NCBI GenBank assembly: GCA_017615405.1
Contig: JAGAAE010000005.1
Span: forward strand, 1 to 8,463
Source: Clostridia bacterium
GTDB taxonomy: Bacteria; Bacillota; Clostridia; Oscillospirales; Acutalibacteraceae
Direction: 5' to 3'
DNA length: 8,463 bases
Shown here: piece by piece, positions 1-6,403 of the stretch
Layout of the letters: every line of letters starts with the position of its first letter
Position numbering within the stretch: the first letter of the stretch is position 1
Position numbers and translations under genes: made by a program
Notes under the pieces: generated by a model
Seen by the model: the letters and a program-made list of their open reading frames with translations, nothing else
The model's database searches: none
Told to the model about the DNA's origin: nothing

Positions 1-137
1 ATGATATCCGCCTTTTCGATATCCCCGTCGTCACCCGGGAAAAGCCCGCGGCTTTCGACCGCAAATCCCGCGTCTTCAAGCCTTTTCATTGCCGTTATGC
101 CTCGCTTGTCGCCACCTAAAAATAAAACCCTTTTCAT
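1..137 (-). CDS. dpaA: Probable dipicolinate synthase subunit A, N-terminal 45 codons (partial)
   Basis: Read leftward from the ATG at 137-135, the frame stays open to the window edge and gives 45 residues starting MKRVLFLGGDKRG. The opening is a beta strand followed by a GGD turn and a helix with KR. It continues with a second strand (AVESRGLFPG) and an acidic stretch ending EKADI, the alternating pattern of a Rossmann-like nucleotide-binding fold. This resembles the N-terminus of dipicolinate synthase subunit A (DpaA/SpoVFA). With subunit B, that enzyme makes the spore-core chelator dipicolinate from a lysine-pathway intermediate in the mother cell. The ribosome binding site is weak (GGGGTG, about 6 nt upstream). 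The catalytic part lies outside the window, so another NAD-dependent protein with the same opening cannot be excluded. The long frame on the opposite strand here is antisense to this gene. Confidence 0.5.
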   Translation of the reverse strand, partial: MKRVLFLGGDKRGITAMKRLEDAGFAVESRGLFPGDDGDIEKADI

Positions 138-154
138 AATAACACCCCGAAAAC

Positions 155-202
155 AAAAAATATCCCAAGCGCCTAAATTATTATATGGCGCTTGGGGTTT
201 TT
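155..202. terminator. Strong hairpin with T-runs on both sides, likely cca transcript terminator
   Basis: CCCAAGCGCC (164-173) and GGCGCTTGGG (187-196) form a perfect 10-bp stem around a 13-nt AT-rich loop. On the leftward strand the stem is followed by ATA and then six T (160-155). On the rightward strand it is followed by GTTTTT (197-202). Because cca and the dpaA-like gene both read leftward, the leftward use as an intrinsic terminator of cca transcripts is most likely. It lies only 18 to 27 nt upstream of the dpaA-like start codon, so an attenuator role is also possible. Confidence 0.6.
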
Positions 203-206
203 CAGT
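179..206 (-). promoter_or_regulatory. Candidate promoter of the dpaA-like gene (sigma-K-like or sigma-A -10)
   Basis: On the leftward strand CATATAATA (187-179) fits the sigma-K -10 pattern CATAnnnTA, and AC (206-205) sits 17 bp upstream, as in sigma-K -35 elements. The same bases contain a perfect TATAAT, but with only a poor -35 (TAACTG) for sigma A. Transcription would start near 171-172 and leave a leader of about 34 nt. Dipicolinate synthase genes are mother-cell, sigma-K-controlled in Bacillus, which suits this reading. The match is short and AT-rich, so chance is a real alternative. Confidence 0.3.
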
Positions 207-240
207 TACGTTTTGTTATGAGGTTTTTAAAATCATTATT

Positions 241-282
241 TCAGATTATCGGATTTCATACGGCAGACGTCGGATGTCAGAC
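241..282 (-). repeat. Six degenerate heptamers in inverted orientation (left arm)
   Basis: Read on the leftward strand from 282, the sequence divides into GTCTGAC, ATCCGAC, GTCTGCC, GTATGAA, ATCCGAT and AATCTGA. These are related to the RTCTGYY units of the right arm but more diverged. The phase matches the right arm when the two are aligned as an inverted repeat. Confidence 0.5.
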
Positions 283-314
283 GATAAGACAATGTTGACA
301 CATCGCATAAAAAA

Positions 315-428
315 GCCCTCCTTGTGCAAAGGAGGGTGGCAAAACCGAAGGTTTTGTCGGGTGGATTGTTAAAAACAACCCTTCCGTCACGGCGTTCGCC
401 GTGCCACCTTCCCTTACACAGGGCAGGC
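315..428. repeat. Core inverted-repeat unit of the palindromic element
   Basis: The arm at 315-341 (GCCCTCC...GGGTGGCA) is the imperfect reverse complement of 402-428 (TGCCACCTTCCC...GGGCAGGC). The arms are 27 nt long with a handful of mismatches. Each arm can also fold locally. The centre (361-385) pairs GGATTGTT with AACAACCCTTCC around AAA. This is the most conserved-looking part of the larger element and the part I recognise best as a clostridial dispersed repeat. Confidence 0.6.
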
Positions 429-455
429 AACACGCTAAGGCAATATTGTTTCACC

Positions 456-490
456 GTCTGTCATCTGTTGTCTGCTATCTGTCATCTGCT
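456..490 (+). repeat. Five tandem heptamers, consensus RTCTGYY (right arm)
   Basis: The 35 bases split exactly into GTCTGTC, ATCTGTT, GTCTGCT, ATCTGTC and ATCTGCT. The 11-nt string TCTGTCATCTG therefore recurs at 457-467 and 478-488, a 21-nt period. The TCTG core is invariant in all five units. Confidence 0.75.
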
Positions 491-491
491 C

Positions 492-513
492 GGGACGTCG
501 AGGACGCCGTCCC
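492..513. repeat. GC-rich hairpin between the palindromic element and cca
   Basis: GGGACG (492-497) pairs with CGTCCC (508-513); one mismatch and two further pairs extend the stem inward. Neither strand shows a T-run directly after it, so it is not a canonical intrinsic terminator. It abuts the right heptamer array and may be part of the same repeat family. A partial role in slowing or ending cca transcription is possible. Confidence 0.4.
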
Positions 514-552
514 CTACTTATCGTTTTTGATCATTTAAGCCATTTTGTCATT

Positions 553-1713
553 TCATTTTTTTGCAATAAAAATAAGTGCCTCTTTCCTGTTTTTTTCGGG
601 GTCGCGTTTTACCGTATCGCATAGTTCTTTAAGTATTCTTCCTATCTCTTTGCCAGAATACCCGAGGGCGAGAAGGTCGTTGCCGTTTAATTTCAGATCG
701 GATATCCTGTAAGGCTCTGCGGACCGTAATATACGTTCCGCTCTTTTTCTTATTCCCGAGAGGTCGGCTCTTTCTATGATCGTTTTATAGTCGATAATAT
801 CGGAAACCGCCTGCGTTCCGGCAACTTCGAGTGCCGTTTTTATATTGAAATCGTCACTATTTTCATCCAAAAACGTTGCCGCATCGCACTTTTCACAGTA
901 GTTTTTGATGCTGTTTTTGATTTTAAGTTTCTTTATGACAGTTTCGGTGTCAATATCCAATATCCTGCAAAAGGCGAAAAAACGAAGTTCGGTTTTTTGC
1001 GGAAGTCGGGCGATGACTTTAAGGCTTTTATCGCCCGTTATCCCGAAATATTCAAGACCGCCGAGAGCGATGATCTCACGGACTGCGTCAGGGTAGTTGC
1101 CCGAGAGAAGCTTTGAAAACTCCGCCCATATCCGCTCGCCGCTTATATTTTTAAGATTTTTGCAGAGTTTTTTTGCGGCGGCAAATGTTTTTTCTTCGGG
1201 CGTAAAACCCAAAACGCTCGCAAAACGGACAAGCCGCATTATCCGAAGCGCGTCCTCGTTAAAGCGTTTTTCAGGGTCTCCCACCGCGCGAAGGATACCT
1301 TTTTCAAGGTCCTCTTTTCCGCCGAAATAATCGACAACGCCCTCTATTTCGTTATATGCCATGGCATTCACGGTAAAGTCACGGCGGGCGAGATCCTCTT
1401 TAAGATCCGATACGAATTTCACCCTTTCGGGGCGACGCATATCAAGGTATTCGCCGTCACTTCGGTAGGTCGTCACCTCTATCGGCGTATCGTCGACAAT
1501 AACGGTCACGGTGCCGTGCTTTAATCCCGTATCGACCGTTTTTTCAAATACCGCCTTTATTTCATCGGGCAGGGCGTTGGTCGTGATATCAAAATCGTGA
1601 GGGGTCTTGCCCGAGAGCATATCCCTTACACAACCGCCGACAAGATATGCTTCATATCCGTTTTCACAAAGGCGGTTTATCACCACGTTTGCTTTATCGG
1701 ACGCTTTTTTCAT
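553..1713 (-). CDS. cca: CCA-adding tRNA nucleotidyltransferase
   Basis: This 386-residue protein adds or repairs the 3' CCA end of tRNAs without a nucleic acid template, using CTP and ATP in the cytoplasm. It is a class II enzyme. The nucleotidyltransferase head has GGCVRD at 26-31 and the metal-binding pair D40/D42 in HDFDIT. Further motifs are RRDFTVNA at 110-117, the EDALRIMRLVRF block at 153-164 (nucleotide recognition) and SGERIWAEF at 191-199. The helical C-terminus has no HD phosphohydrolase motif and ends with a DLKLNGNDLLALGY-type segment usual for the Firmicute form. Length is normal for the family. The start at 1713 has AAAGAAGG seven nt upstream. It reads away from murC. Strict CCA versus A- or CC-adding specificity cannot be decided by eye. 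Confidence 0.95.
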   Translation of the reverse strand: MKKASDKANVVINRLCENGYEAYLVGGCVRDMLSGKTPHDFDITTNALPDEIKAVFEKTVDTGLKHGTVTVIVDDTPIEVTTYRSDGEYLDMRRPERVKFVSDLKEDLARRDFTVNAMAYNEIEGVVDYFGGKEDLEKGILRAVGDPEKRFNEDALRIMRLVRFASVLGFTPEEKTFAAAKKLCKNLKNISGERIWAEFSKLLSGNYPDAVREIIALGGLEYFGITGDKSLKVIARLPQKTELRFFAFCRILDIDTETVIKKLKIKNSIKNYCEKCDAATFLDENSDDFNIKTALEVAGTQAVSDIIDYKTIIERADLSGIRKRAERILRSAEPYRISDLKLNGNDLLALGYSGKEIGRILKELCDTVKRDPEKNRKEALIFIAKK

Positions 1714-1755
1714 CTTTTCACCTTCTTTTGCGAATAAAAATGTTTATTTTTTCCG

Positions 1756-1761
1756 TATAAT
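1756..1761 (+). promoter_or_regulatory. Candidate -10 of the murC operon promoter
   Basis: A perfect TATAAT reads rightward, 50 nt upstream of the murC ATG. The hexamer 17 bp further upstream (AATAAA at 1733-1738) is a poor -35, so activity would need an activator or upstream AT-rich DNA. This -10 and the cca -10 on the other strand are the two halves of a 17-bp palindrome, so the two promoters probably compete. Confidence 0.35.
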
Positions 1762-1766
1762 ATGTT

Positions 1767-1796
1767 ATTATAGTAATTTAGAGAGTATTTTTTCAA
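1767..1796 (-). promoter_or_regulatory. Sigma-A-type promoter of cca
   Basis: On the leftward strand TTGAAA (1796-1791) and TATAAT (1772-1767) are separated by 18 bp, a near-consensus vegetative promoter. Transcription would begin near 1760, giving a leader of about 45 nt before the cca start at 1713. Nothing resembling a riboswitch fits in that leader. Confidence 0.65.
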
Positions 1797-1811
1797 TTCG
1801 GGAGCATCTTT

Positions 1812-3194
1812 ATGAAAAGCGTTAAACAGTCGGATAAACTTCTCACCAATATAAACAGAATTCATATGATAGGCATCGGCGGAAGCGGAATGTGCCCCTT
1901 AGCCGAGGTCCTTTCTTCGCTCGGTTACACCGTTTCGGGATCGGATAACACCGAAACCGAAAAGACAAGGCGTTTAGGCGAACTCGGGATAAAGGTTTAT
2001 ATCGGTCAAAAGGCGGAAAATATTGAGGGCGCCGAGCTTGTCGCCTACTCCGCCGCCATTTCCGAAACCAACCCCGAACGCGCCGCCGCGGTCAAAAACG
2101 GCATACCTACGATGGAACGCTCGGTGCTTTTGGGCGCGCTTACAAGGCGGTATGACAACTGCATCGGCGTTGCCGGAACACACGGCAAAACCACCGTTTC
2201 TTCAATAATAACACAAATTTTGCTTCTTAACAAGATGCAACCTACGGCAATTATCGGCGGGGTGCTTCCGATAGCGGGCAGCAGCGCCGTTATCGGCGAT
2301 TCGGATATCCTCGTTTGTGAGTCCTGTGAATTCGTCAATTCCTTCCTTGAATTCTCACCCGACGTCTCGGTGCTTCTTAACATTGACAACGACCATCTGG
2401 ACTTTTTCAAGACGATGGACAATCTTAAAAGATCGTTTCGAGATTTTGTTTCGCTTTCGAAGATCTCCTACGTTAACGGCGACAGCGAACTTTGTCTTGA
2501 CGCCGTTAAGGGGCTTGACACAAAGATAATAACCTTCGGCAGGAATAAAACCAACGATTTTTACGCCGACAATATAAGAATGGGCGATCACGGTTACTGT
2601 TTCGACGTCTTTAAATCGGGCAAAACGGTCGGAAGTCTTTGTATGAACATCCCCGGCGAGCACAATATATATAACGGGCTCGTTTCTTTTGCGGTCTGCT
2701 ATGATTTAGGAGTAAGTCCCGATGGGATAGCCGACGCCGTTTCGAGATTTACGGGCGCCGGAAGGCGTTTTGAAAAATACGGGACCTACGGCGGCATAAC
2801 CGTCGTTGACGACTATGCCCACCACCCGACCGAAATAAGCGCGACGCTTGCCGCCGCAAGATCACTTACAAAGGGCAGAATGATAGCCGCCTTCCAGCCC
2901 TTTACCTATTCAAGGGTCGCCCTTTTAAAGGACGGGATGATAAAGGCGTTAAGCCTTGCCGACAAGGTCTTTCTGACCCCCATCGTCGCTTCAAGGGAGG
3001 AAAATATCTACGGTGTATCGTCCGGTGATATCGCAAAAGGTCTTAACGACGCCGCCGTTATCGACGACTACGATACCCTTTGCCGCGAGATGATAAATTC
3101 GGCAAAAAGCGGCGATATCATAATAACGATGGGTGCGGGCGATATCTATAAGGTCGCCGGGAAGATTTCGGAGAAATTAAATGAAAACCGTTAA
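1812..3194 (+). CDS. murC: UDP-N-acetylmuramate--L-alanine ligase
   Basis: The 460-residue cytoplasmic ligase joins L-alanine to UDP-MurNAc with ATP, the first amino acid of the peptidoglycan stem peptide. The N-terminal UDP-binding domain has the glycine-rich turn GIGGSGM at 21-27. The central ATPase domain has the P-loop AGTHGKTT at 121-128 and NIDNDHLDFF at 190-199. The C-terminal domain carries GAGRRFE at 316-322 and DDYAHHPTEI at 333-342, both Mur-ligase signatures; the HHPTE context separates MurC from MurD, MurE and MurF. Where enterobacterial MurC has E-A-D-E-S-D, this one reads E-S-C-E-F (170-174), a form I recall from other clostridial MurC proteins. GGGAG lies seven nt before the ATG. 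It is the first gene of the rightward cluster. Confidence 0.95.
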   Translation: MKSVKQSDKLLTNINRIHMIGIGGSGMCPLAEVLSSLGYTVSGSDNTETEKTRRLGELGIKVYIGQKAENIEGAELVAYSAAISETNPERAAAVKNGIPTMERSVLLGALTRRYDNCIGVAGTHGKTTVSSIITQILLLNKMQPTAIIGGVLPIAGSSAVIGDSDILVCESCEFVNSFLEFSPDVSVLLNIDNDHLDFFKTMDNLKRSFRDFVSLSKISYVNGDSELCLDAVKGLDTKIITFGRNKTNDFYADNIRMGDHGYCFDVFKSGKTVGSLCMNIPGEHNIYNGLVSFAVCYDLGVSPDGIADAVSRFTGAGRRFEKYGTYGGITVVDDYAHHPTEISATLAAARSLTKGRMIAAFQPFTYSRVALLKDGMIKALSLADKVFLTPIVASREENIYGVSSGDIAKGLNDAAVIDDYDTLCREMINSAKSGDIIITMGAGDIYKVAGKISEKLNENR

Positions 3195-4317
3195 ACTTTT
3201 CGACCAAGACTCATATTTAAGGCGATTTGACGCAAAGGTTTTATCCTGTGAAGGATCGGGAGATATTTTTAAGATAATACTCGATAAGACCTGCTTTTTC
3301 CCCGAGGCGGGCGGACAGCCGTCGGACACAGGCTCTCTAAACGGCGCCGCCGTTATCGACGTTCAAACAGAGGGCGACGAGATCGTTCACTACTCCCGTT
3401 CCCCCTTTGACGCGGGTGAGACCGTTTCGGGCGAGATAGACTTTGACCGTCGCTTTGCCTTTATGCAGAACCATTCGGGCGAGCATATCGTTTCGGGAAT
3501 AGTTCATAGGCTTTTCGGTTTCCAAAACGTAGGATTCCATTTAAACGAAGAGTTCGTGACGATGGATTTTGACGGGATACTGTCAAAAGAGCAGTTGGAA
3601 AAGGTTGAATATCTTGCCAATAATGCGGTTTGGGAAGATCGGAAAATAACCGCTTTTTACCCCTCTCACGAAGAAATAAAGAATATATCCTTTCGCCAAA
3701 AATCGGGGATCGAAGGAGAACTGAGGCTTGTCAGGATCGAAGGCGTCGATATCTGCGCCTGCTGCGCTCCCCACGTTGCCTCTACCGGGCAGATAGGTAT
3801 CATAAAATTTTTATCAAGCGAAAAAATGCGCGGGGGATCAAGGATATATATGAAGTGCGGCGGATACGCGCTTAAAGACTACCGCGAAAAGCTGGACAGC
3901 GTAACGAAATTTCAAAACGAATTTTCGGTGAAACCGGATAAGGTCTACGAAGGATTCATCGCCTTTAAGAAAACGCTTGACGACCTTAAATACGAAAATC
4001 TTTCTTTAAGAAAAAGACTTATTTCTCTTACGGCTGACGCGATCACCGAAAAGGTCGCTTTTGTCGAAGGATTTTCGATGCCCGAGCTTCAGAAACTCGG
4101 CGATCTTCTCTATAAGAATACCGGCGTTACCCATACGGTCTTTTCGGGCGACGGTGACGGTCACAGTCTTGTCATCTGCGGAGAAGAAAAAGAGGTCGAG
4201 GAATTGTTTAGCAGGGCAAAACAGAGCCTTAACTTAAAGGGCGGCGGACGAAACGGTTTGATATGCTGCCGTGTTTCAGCCGCGAAAGAGGATATTATAA
4301 GGGAGTTCTCAAAATGA
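3181..4317 (+). CDS. Alanyl-tRNA editing protein, AlaX-L type with DHHA1 domain
   Basis: This 378-residue protein resembles the editing half of alanyl-tRNA synthetase without the aminoacylation domain. Such free-standing proteins hydrolyse Ser-tRNA(Ala) (and sometimes Gly-tRNA(Ala)) in trans. An N-terminal AlaRS-like barrel has FFPEAGGQPSDTG at 39-51. The editing site has NHSGEHIVSG at 97-106 with zinc ligands H98 and H102, and CCAPHVASTGQIG from 194 with ligands C194 and H198. A charged helical linker (about 233-285) leads to a C-terminal DHHA1-like domain with GGGRNG at 354-359. The metal site looks complete. The start overlaps the end of murC by 14 nt and has its own GGAG seven nt upstream, which suggests translational coupling. 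Exact misacylated substrate is inferred from the family. Confidence 0.85.
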   Translation: MKTVKLFDQDSYLRRFDAKVLSCEGSGDIFKIILDKTCFFPEAGGQPSDTGSLNGAAVIDVQTEGDEIVHYSRSPFDAGETVSGEIDFDRRFAFMQNHSGEHIVSGIVHRLFGFQNVGFHLNEEFVTMDFDGILSKEQLEKVEYLANNAVWEDRKITAFYPSHEEIKNISFRQKSGIEGELRLVRIEGVDICACCAPHVASTGQIGIIKFLSSEKMRGGSRIYMKCGGYALKDYREKLDSVTKFQNEFSVKPDKVYEGFIAFKKTLDDLKYENLSLRKRLISLTADAITEKVAFVEGFSMPELQKLGDLLYKNTGVTHTVFSGDGDGHSLVICGEEKEVEELFSRAKQSLNLKGGGRNGLICCRVSAAKEDIIREFSK

Positions 4318-5231
4318 ACTGGACAGAAGTATCAGTAACCGTTCCGACAGACAGGACCGATGAGGCGGCGGCGATAGCCAACATGACCGTGCCTTACGGG
4401 ATATACATCGAGGATTACAGCGAACTTGAAAATGATGCCATCCAAATCGCACATATCGATCTTATAGATGAGGAACTTTTAGCGAAAAATCGCGAAAAAT
4501 CAATAATACATATTTATCTTTCCAAGGACGCGAACGTTTTTGAAAGCCTCGCCTATTTAAGGGAGCGCCTTAGTGCGGCGGGCATCGACTTCTCACTTAA
4601 CGATCAGACGGTCGATGACGCCGACTGGAACGAAAACTGGAAAAAGTATTTCAAGGCGTTTAAAATAGGCGAAAAACTTGCCGTTTGCCCCTCATGGGAG
4701 ACCTTTGATAACAAGGACGGTCGAACGGTCATCTCGCTCGACCCGGGAGCCGCCTTCGGAACGGGCAGCCACGCGACGACCTCGCTTTGCCTTGCGGAAC
4801 TTGAAAATATCGTCAATGACGATACTACTGTTTTAGATATCGGAACGGGCAGCGGGATACTTGCCATTGCCGCTCTGCTTCTGGGGGCAAAGAGTGCCGT
4901 AGGGGTCGATATCGACGCGCTTTCGGTCGAAACGGCACTAAAAAATGCCGTTCGCAACGGTGTGGCGGAAAGGGCGGAATTTATTCACGGTGACCTTGCC
5001 GAAAGGGTGACGGGAAAATACGATATTGTTTGCGCGAATATCGTCGCCGACGTTGTTATAAGGCTTTTTGAAAACGTTAAAAACTATATGAAGGACGACG
5101 GTTATCTCATCGTTTCGGGGATAATCGATATCCGCGCCGATGACGTCAGGGCGGCGATCGAAAAGCACGGTTTTAAAACAATAAAAACCGTTACAAAGGA
5201 AGAATGGTACGCCTTTCTGCTTAAAAAATAA
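4314..5231 (+). CDS. prmA: Ribosomal protein L11 methyltransferase
   Basis: PrmA trimethylates ribosomal protein L11 with S-adenosylmethionine. The predicted protein has 305 residues, normal for the family. The N-terminal substrate-binding domain spans about 1-100. The linker DWNENWKKYFKAFKIG (104-119) and the loop DPGAAFGTGSHATT (143-156) are diagnostic for PrmA. The methyltransferase core has motif I VLDIGTGSGILA (173-184), the acidic end of strand 2 VGVDID (196-201) and the catalytic-loop motif ANIVADVV (241-248). I chose the ATG at 4314 because GGGAG lies eight nt before it and it overlaps the upstream stop as ATGA. An ATG 51 nt upstream in the same frame would add 17 residues with no family match. 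Close packing suggests translational coupling to the AlaX-type gene. Confidence 0.93.
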   Translation: MNWTEVSVTVPTDRTDEAAAIANMTVPYGIYIEDYSELENDAIQIAHIDLIDEELLAKNREKSIIHIYLSKDANVFESLAYLRERLSAAGIDFSLNDQTVDDADWNENWKKYFKAFKIGEKLAVCPSWETFDNKDGRTVISLDPGAAFGTGSHATTSLCLAELENIVNDDTTVLDIGTGSGILAIAALLLGAKSAVGVDIDALSVETALKNAVRNGVAERAEFIHGDLAERVTGKYDIVCANIVADVVIRLFENVKNYMKDDGYLIVSGIIDIRADDVRAAIEKHGFKTIKTVTKEEWYAFLLKK

Positions 5232-5255
5232 GTATTTTACAACAGGAGAATTATT

Positions 5256-6377
5256 ATGCTTGAATTTGAGCAACTGAAACTGCGCCTTACGGGCAACGAA
5301 CAGGAAATCAAGGACCTTAAAGACGCGATCGGCTATGAAAAACTCAAACGCGAGATCGAGGAACTTGAACAAAGAAGCGCCGCCCCCGGATTCTGGGACG
5401 ACGTCGAGAACTCGCAAAAAACGGTGGCCTACACGGGAAAACTTAAAAACAAGGTCGAGACCTACGACGGCGTTTTGTCAACCTATGACGATCTTCTCGT
5501 CCTTATAGATATGGGCGACGAGGAGGGCGACCTTTCGCTTGTCGATGAGATAACCGCCTCAATAGACGAGCTTGAAAAAACGATCGCTTCTCTGCGGCTT
5601 CAAACCCTGCTTACGGGCGAATACGACCAGAACAACGCCATTCTCACCTTCCACGCAGGCGCCGGCGGTACCGAGGCGATGGACTGGGTGAGCATGATCG
5701 TTCGTATGTATACCCGCTGGGCGGAGCATCACGGCTTTTCGGTCAAGGTGCTTGACTTTTTAGACGGCGACGAGGCGGGGCTTAAAAGCGCTGTTCTGCT
5801 TATCGAGGGCGAATACGCCTACGGCTATTTAAAAAGCGAATCGGGCATTCACCGCCTTGTACGCATCTCACCCTTCGACGCCTCGGGGCGCAGACACACC
5901 TCATTTGCATCGGTCGAAGTTATGCCCGAAATAAGCGACGATATTGACATTGAAATTCGCGAAGAGGATATCAAGATGGACGTTTTCCGTTCCTCGGGCG
6001 CCGGCGGTCAGCATATCAACAAGACCTCCTCAGCCGTTCGCCTTACCCACATCCCCACGGGTATCGTTGTTGCCTGCCAGAACGAGCGAAGCCAGTTCCA
6101 GAACCGCGACAGGGCTATGAAAATGCTCAAATCCAAACTTCTTGAAATCAAAGAGCGCGAGCATCTTGAAAAGATCGACGATATAAAGGGCGTTCAAAAG
6201 GAGATCGCCTGGGGCTCGCAGATACGTTCCTACGTCTTTATGCCTTACACCCTCGTCAAGGATGCGAGGACGTCCTATGAAACGGGAAATATTGCCGCCG
6301 TTATGGACGGCGATCTTGACGGTTTTATGAACGCATATCTTAAAGCCGCTTCAAAGGGAGAACTTAAAAAAGACTGA
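5256..6377 (+). CDS. prfB: Peptide chain release factor 2
   Basis: RF2 recognises UGA and UAA in the ribosomal A site and triggers peptide release. The 373-residue product has the N-terminal coiled domain with PGFWDD at 44-49, and the anticodon-like SPF tripeptide at 205-207 that marks RF2 rather than RF1 (PxT). The catalytic GGQ is at 250-252 within SSGAGGQHINKT, and Q252 is the residue methylated by PrmC in the family. Residue 246 is serine, as in most active RF2 proteins rather than the threonine of E. coli K-12. AGGAG lies seven nt before the ATG, and prmA ends 24 nt upstream. The frame is continuous: the usual in-frame UGA near codon 26 with its CTTTGA slippery site is absent, the region reading GGC TAT GAA. 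Confidence 0.96.
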   Translation: MLEFEQLKLRLTGNEQEIKDLKDAIGYEKLKREIEELEQRSAAPGFWDDVENSQKTVAYTGKLKNKVETYDGVLSTYDDLLVLIDMGDEEGDLSLVDEITASIDELEKTIASLRLQTLLTGEYDQNNAILTFHAGAGGTEAMDWVSMIVRMYTRWAEHHGFSVKVLDFLDGDEAGLKSAVLLIEGEYAYGYLKSESGIHRLVRISPFDASGRRHTSFASVEVMPEISDDIDIEIREEDIKMDVFRSSGAGGQHINKTSSAVRLTHIPTGIVVACQNERSQFQNRDRAMKMLKSKLLEIKEREHLEKIDDIKGVQKEIAWGSQIRSYVFMPYTLVKDARTSYETGNIAAVMDGDLDGFMNAYLKAASKGELKKD

Positions 6378-6403
6378 CGGCAGGAAATAAAAAAGGAAAG
6401 TGA

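Larger units (their letters stand above)
241..490. repeat. About 250-bp imperfect palindromic repeat element (MITE-like)
   Basis: The left half is the imperfect reverse complement of the right half about a centre near 369-371. Three matched zones share that centre. The inner arms are 315-341 with 402-428. The middle arms are CAATGTTG (290-297) with CAATATTG (441-448). The outer arms, 249-289 with 449-489, consist of 7-nt units. A 49-nt hand alignment of the middle plus outer arms gives about 70% identity. Smaller hairpins lie inside: CCCTCCTT with AAGGAGGG, AAAACC with GGTTTT, and CACGGC with GCCGTG. There is no coding sequence, so if mobile it would depend on an enzyme made elsewhere. I recall similar sequences (AAAGGAGGGTGGCA, TGCCGTGACGG type) as dispersed noncoding repeats in gut Clostridia; copy number cannot be tested here. 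Confidence 0.6.
138..552. other. 415-bp noncoding region between cca and the dpaA-like gene
   Basis: No frame here looks like a protein. Reading from right to left, the direction of both flanking genes, it holds a short GC-rich hairpin (492-513), a large imperfect palindromic repeat element (241-490), and a strong hairpin with a T-run on both sides (155-202). No U-tract hairpin directly follows the cca stop, so cca transcripts probably run into the palindrome and may end only at the 164-196 hairpin. Short frames in this stretch (1-372 +, 236-454 -, 324-530 +) translate the repeat and have no coding character. Confidence 0.8.

Noticed and set aside
1..372. Rightward 123-codon open frame from the first base
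   Set aside because: Its first third is antisense to the dpaA-like gene, and the rest translates the hairpin and palindromic repeat. The product is low-complexity, with no domain character and no ribosome binding site in view.
456..490. CRISPR-like array
   Set aside because: The units are 7 nt long with no spacers between them and no cas genes nearby, so this is a tandem microsatellite-like array.
324..530. Short frames inside the intergenic repeat (324-530 + and 236-454 -)
   Set aside because: They simply translate the palindromic element on both strands. Peptides of the LPSRRSPCHLPLHRAG type are what I recall as false gene calls from this repeat family.
4263..4313. Upstream ATG giving PrmA 17 extra residues
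   Set aside because: No ribosome binding site precedes it, the extra residues do not look like PrmA, and the ATG at 4314 has a good GGGAG and the ATGA stop-start overlap.
5222..5237. AT-rich inverted repeat (AAAATA-AG-TATTTT) between prmA and prfB as a terminator
   Set aside because: The stem is only A-T pairs with a 2-nt loop and no T-tract, too weak to terminate transcription.
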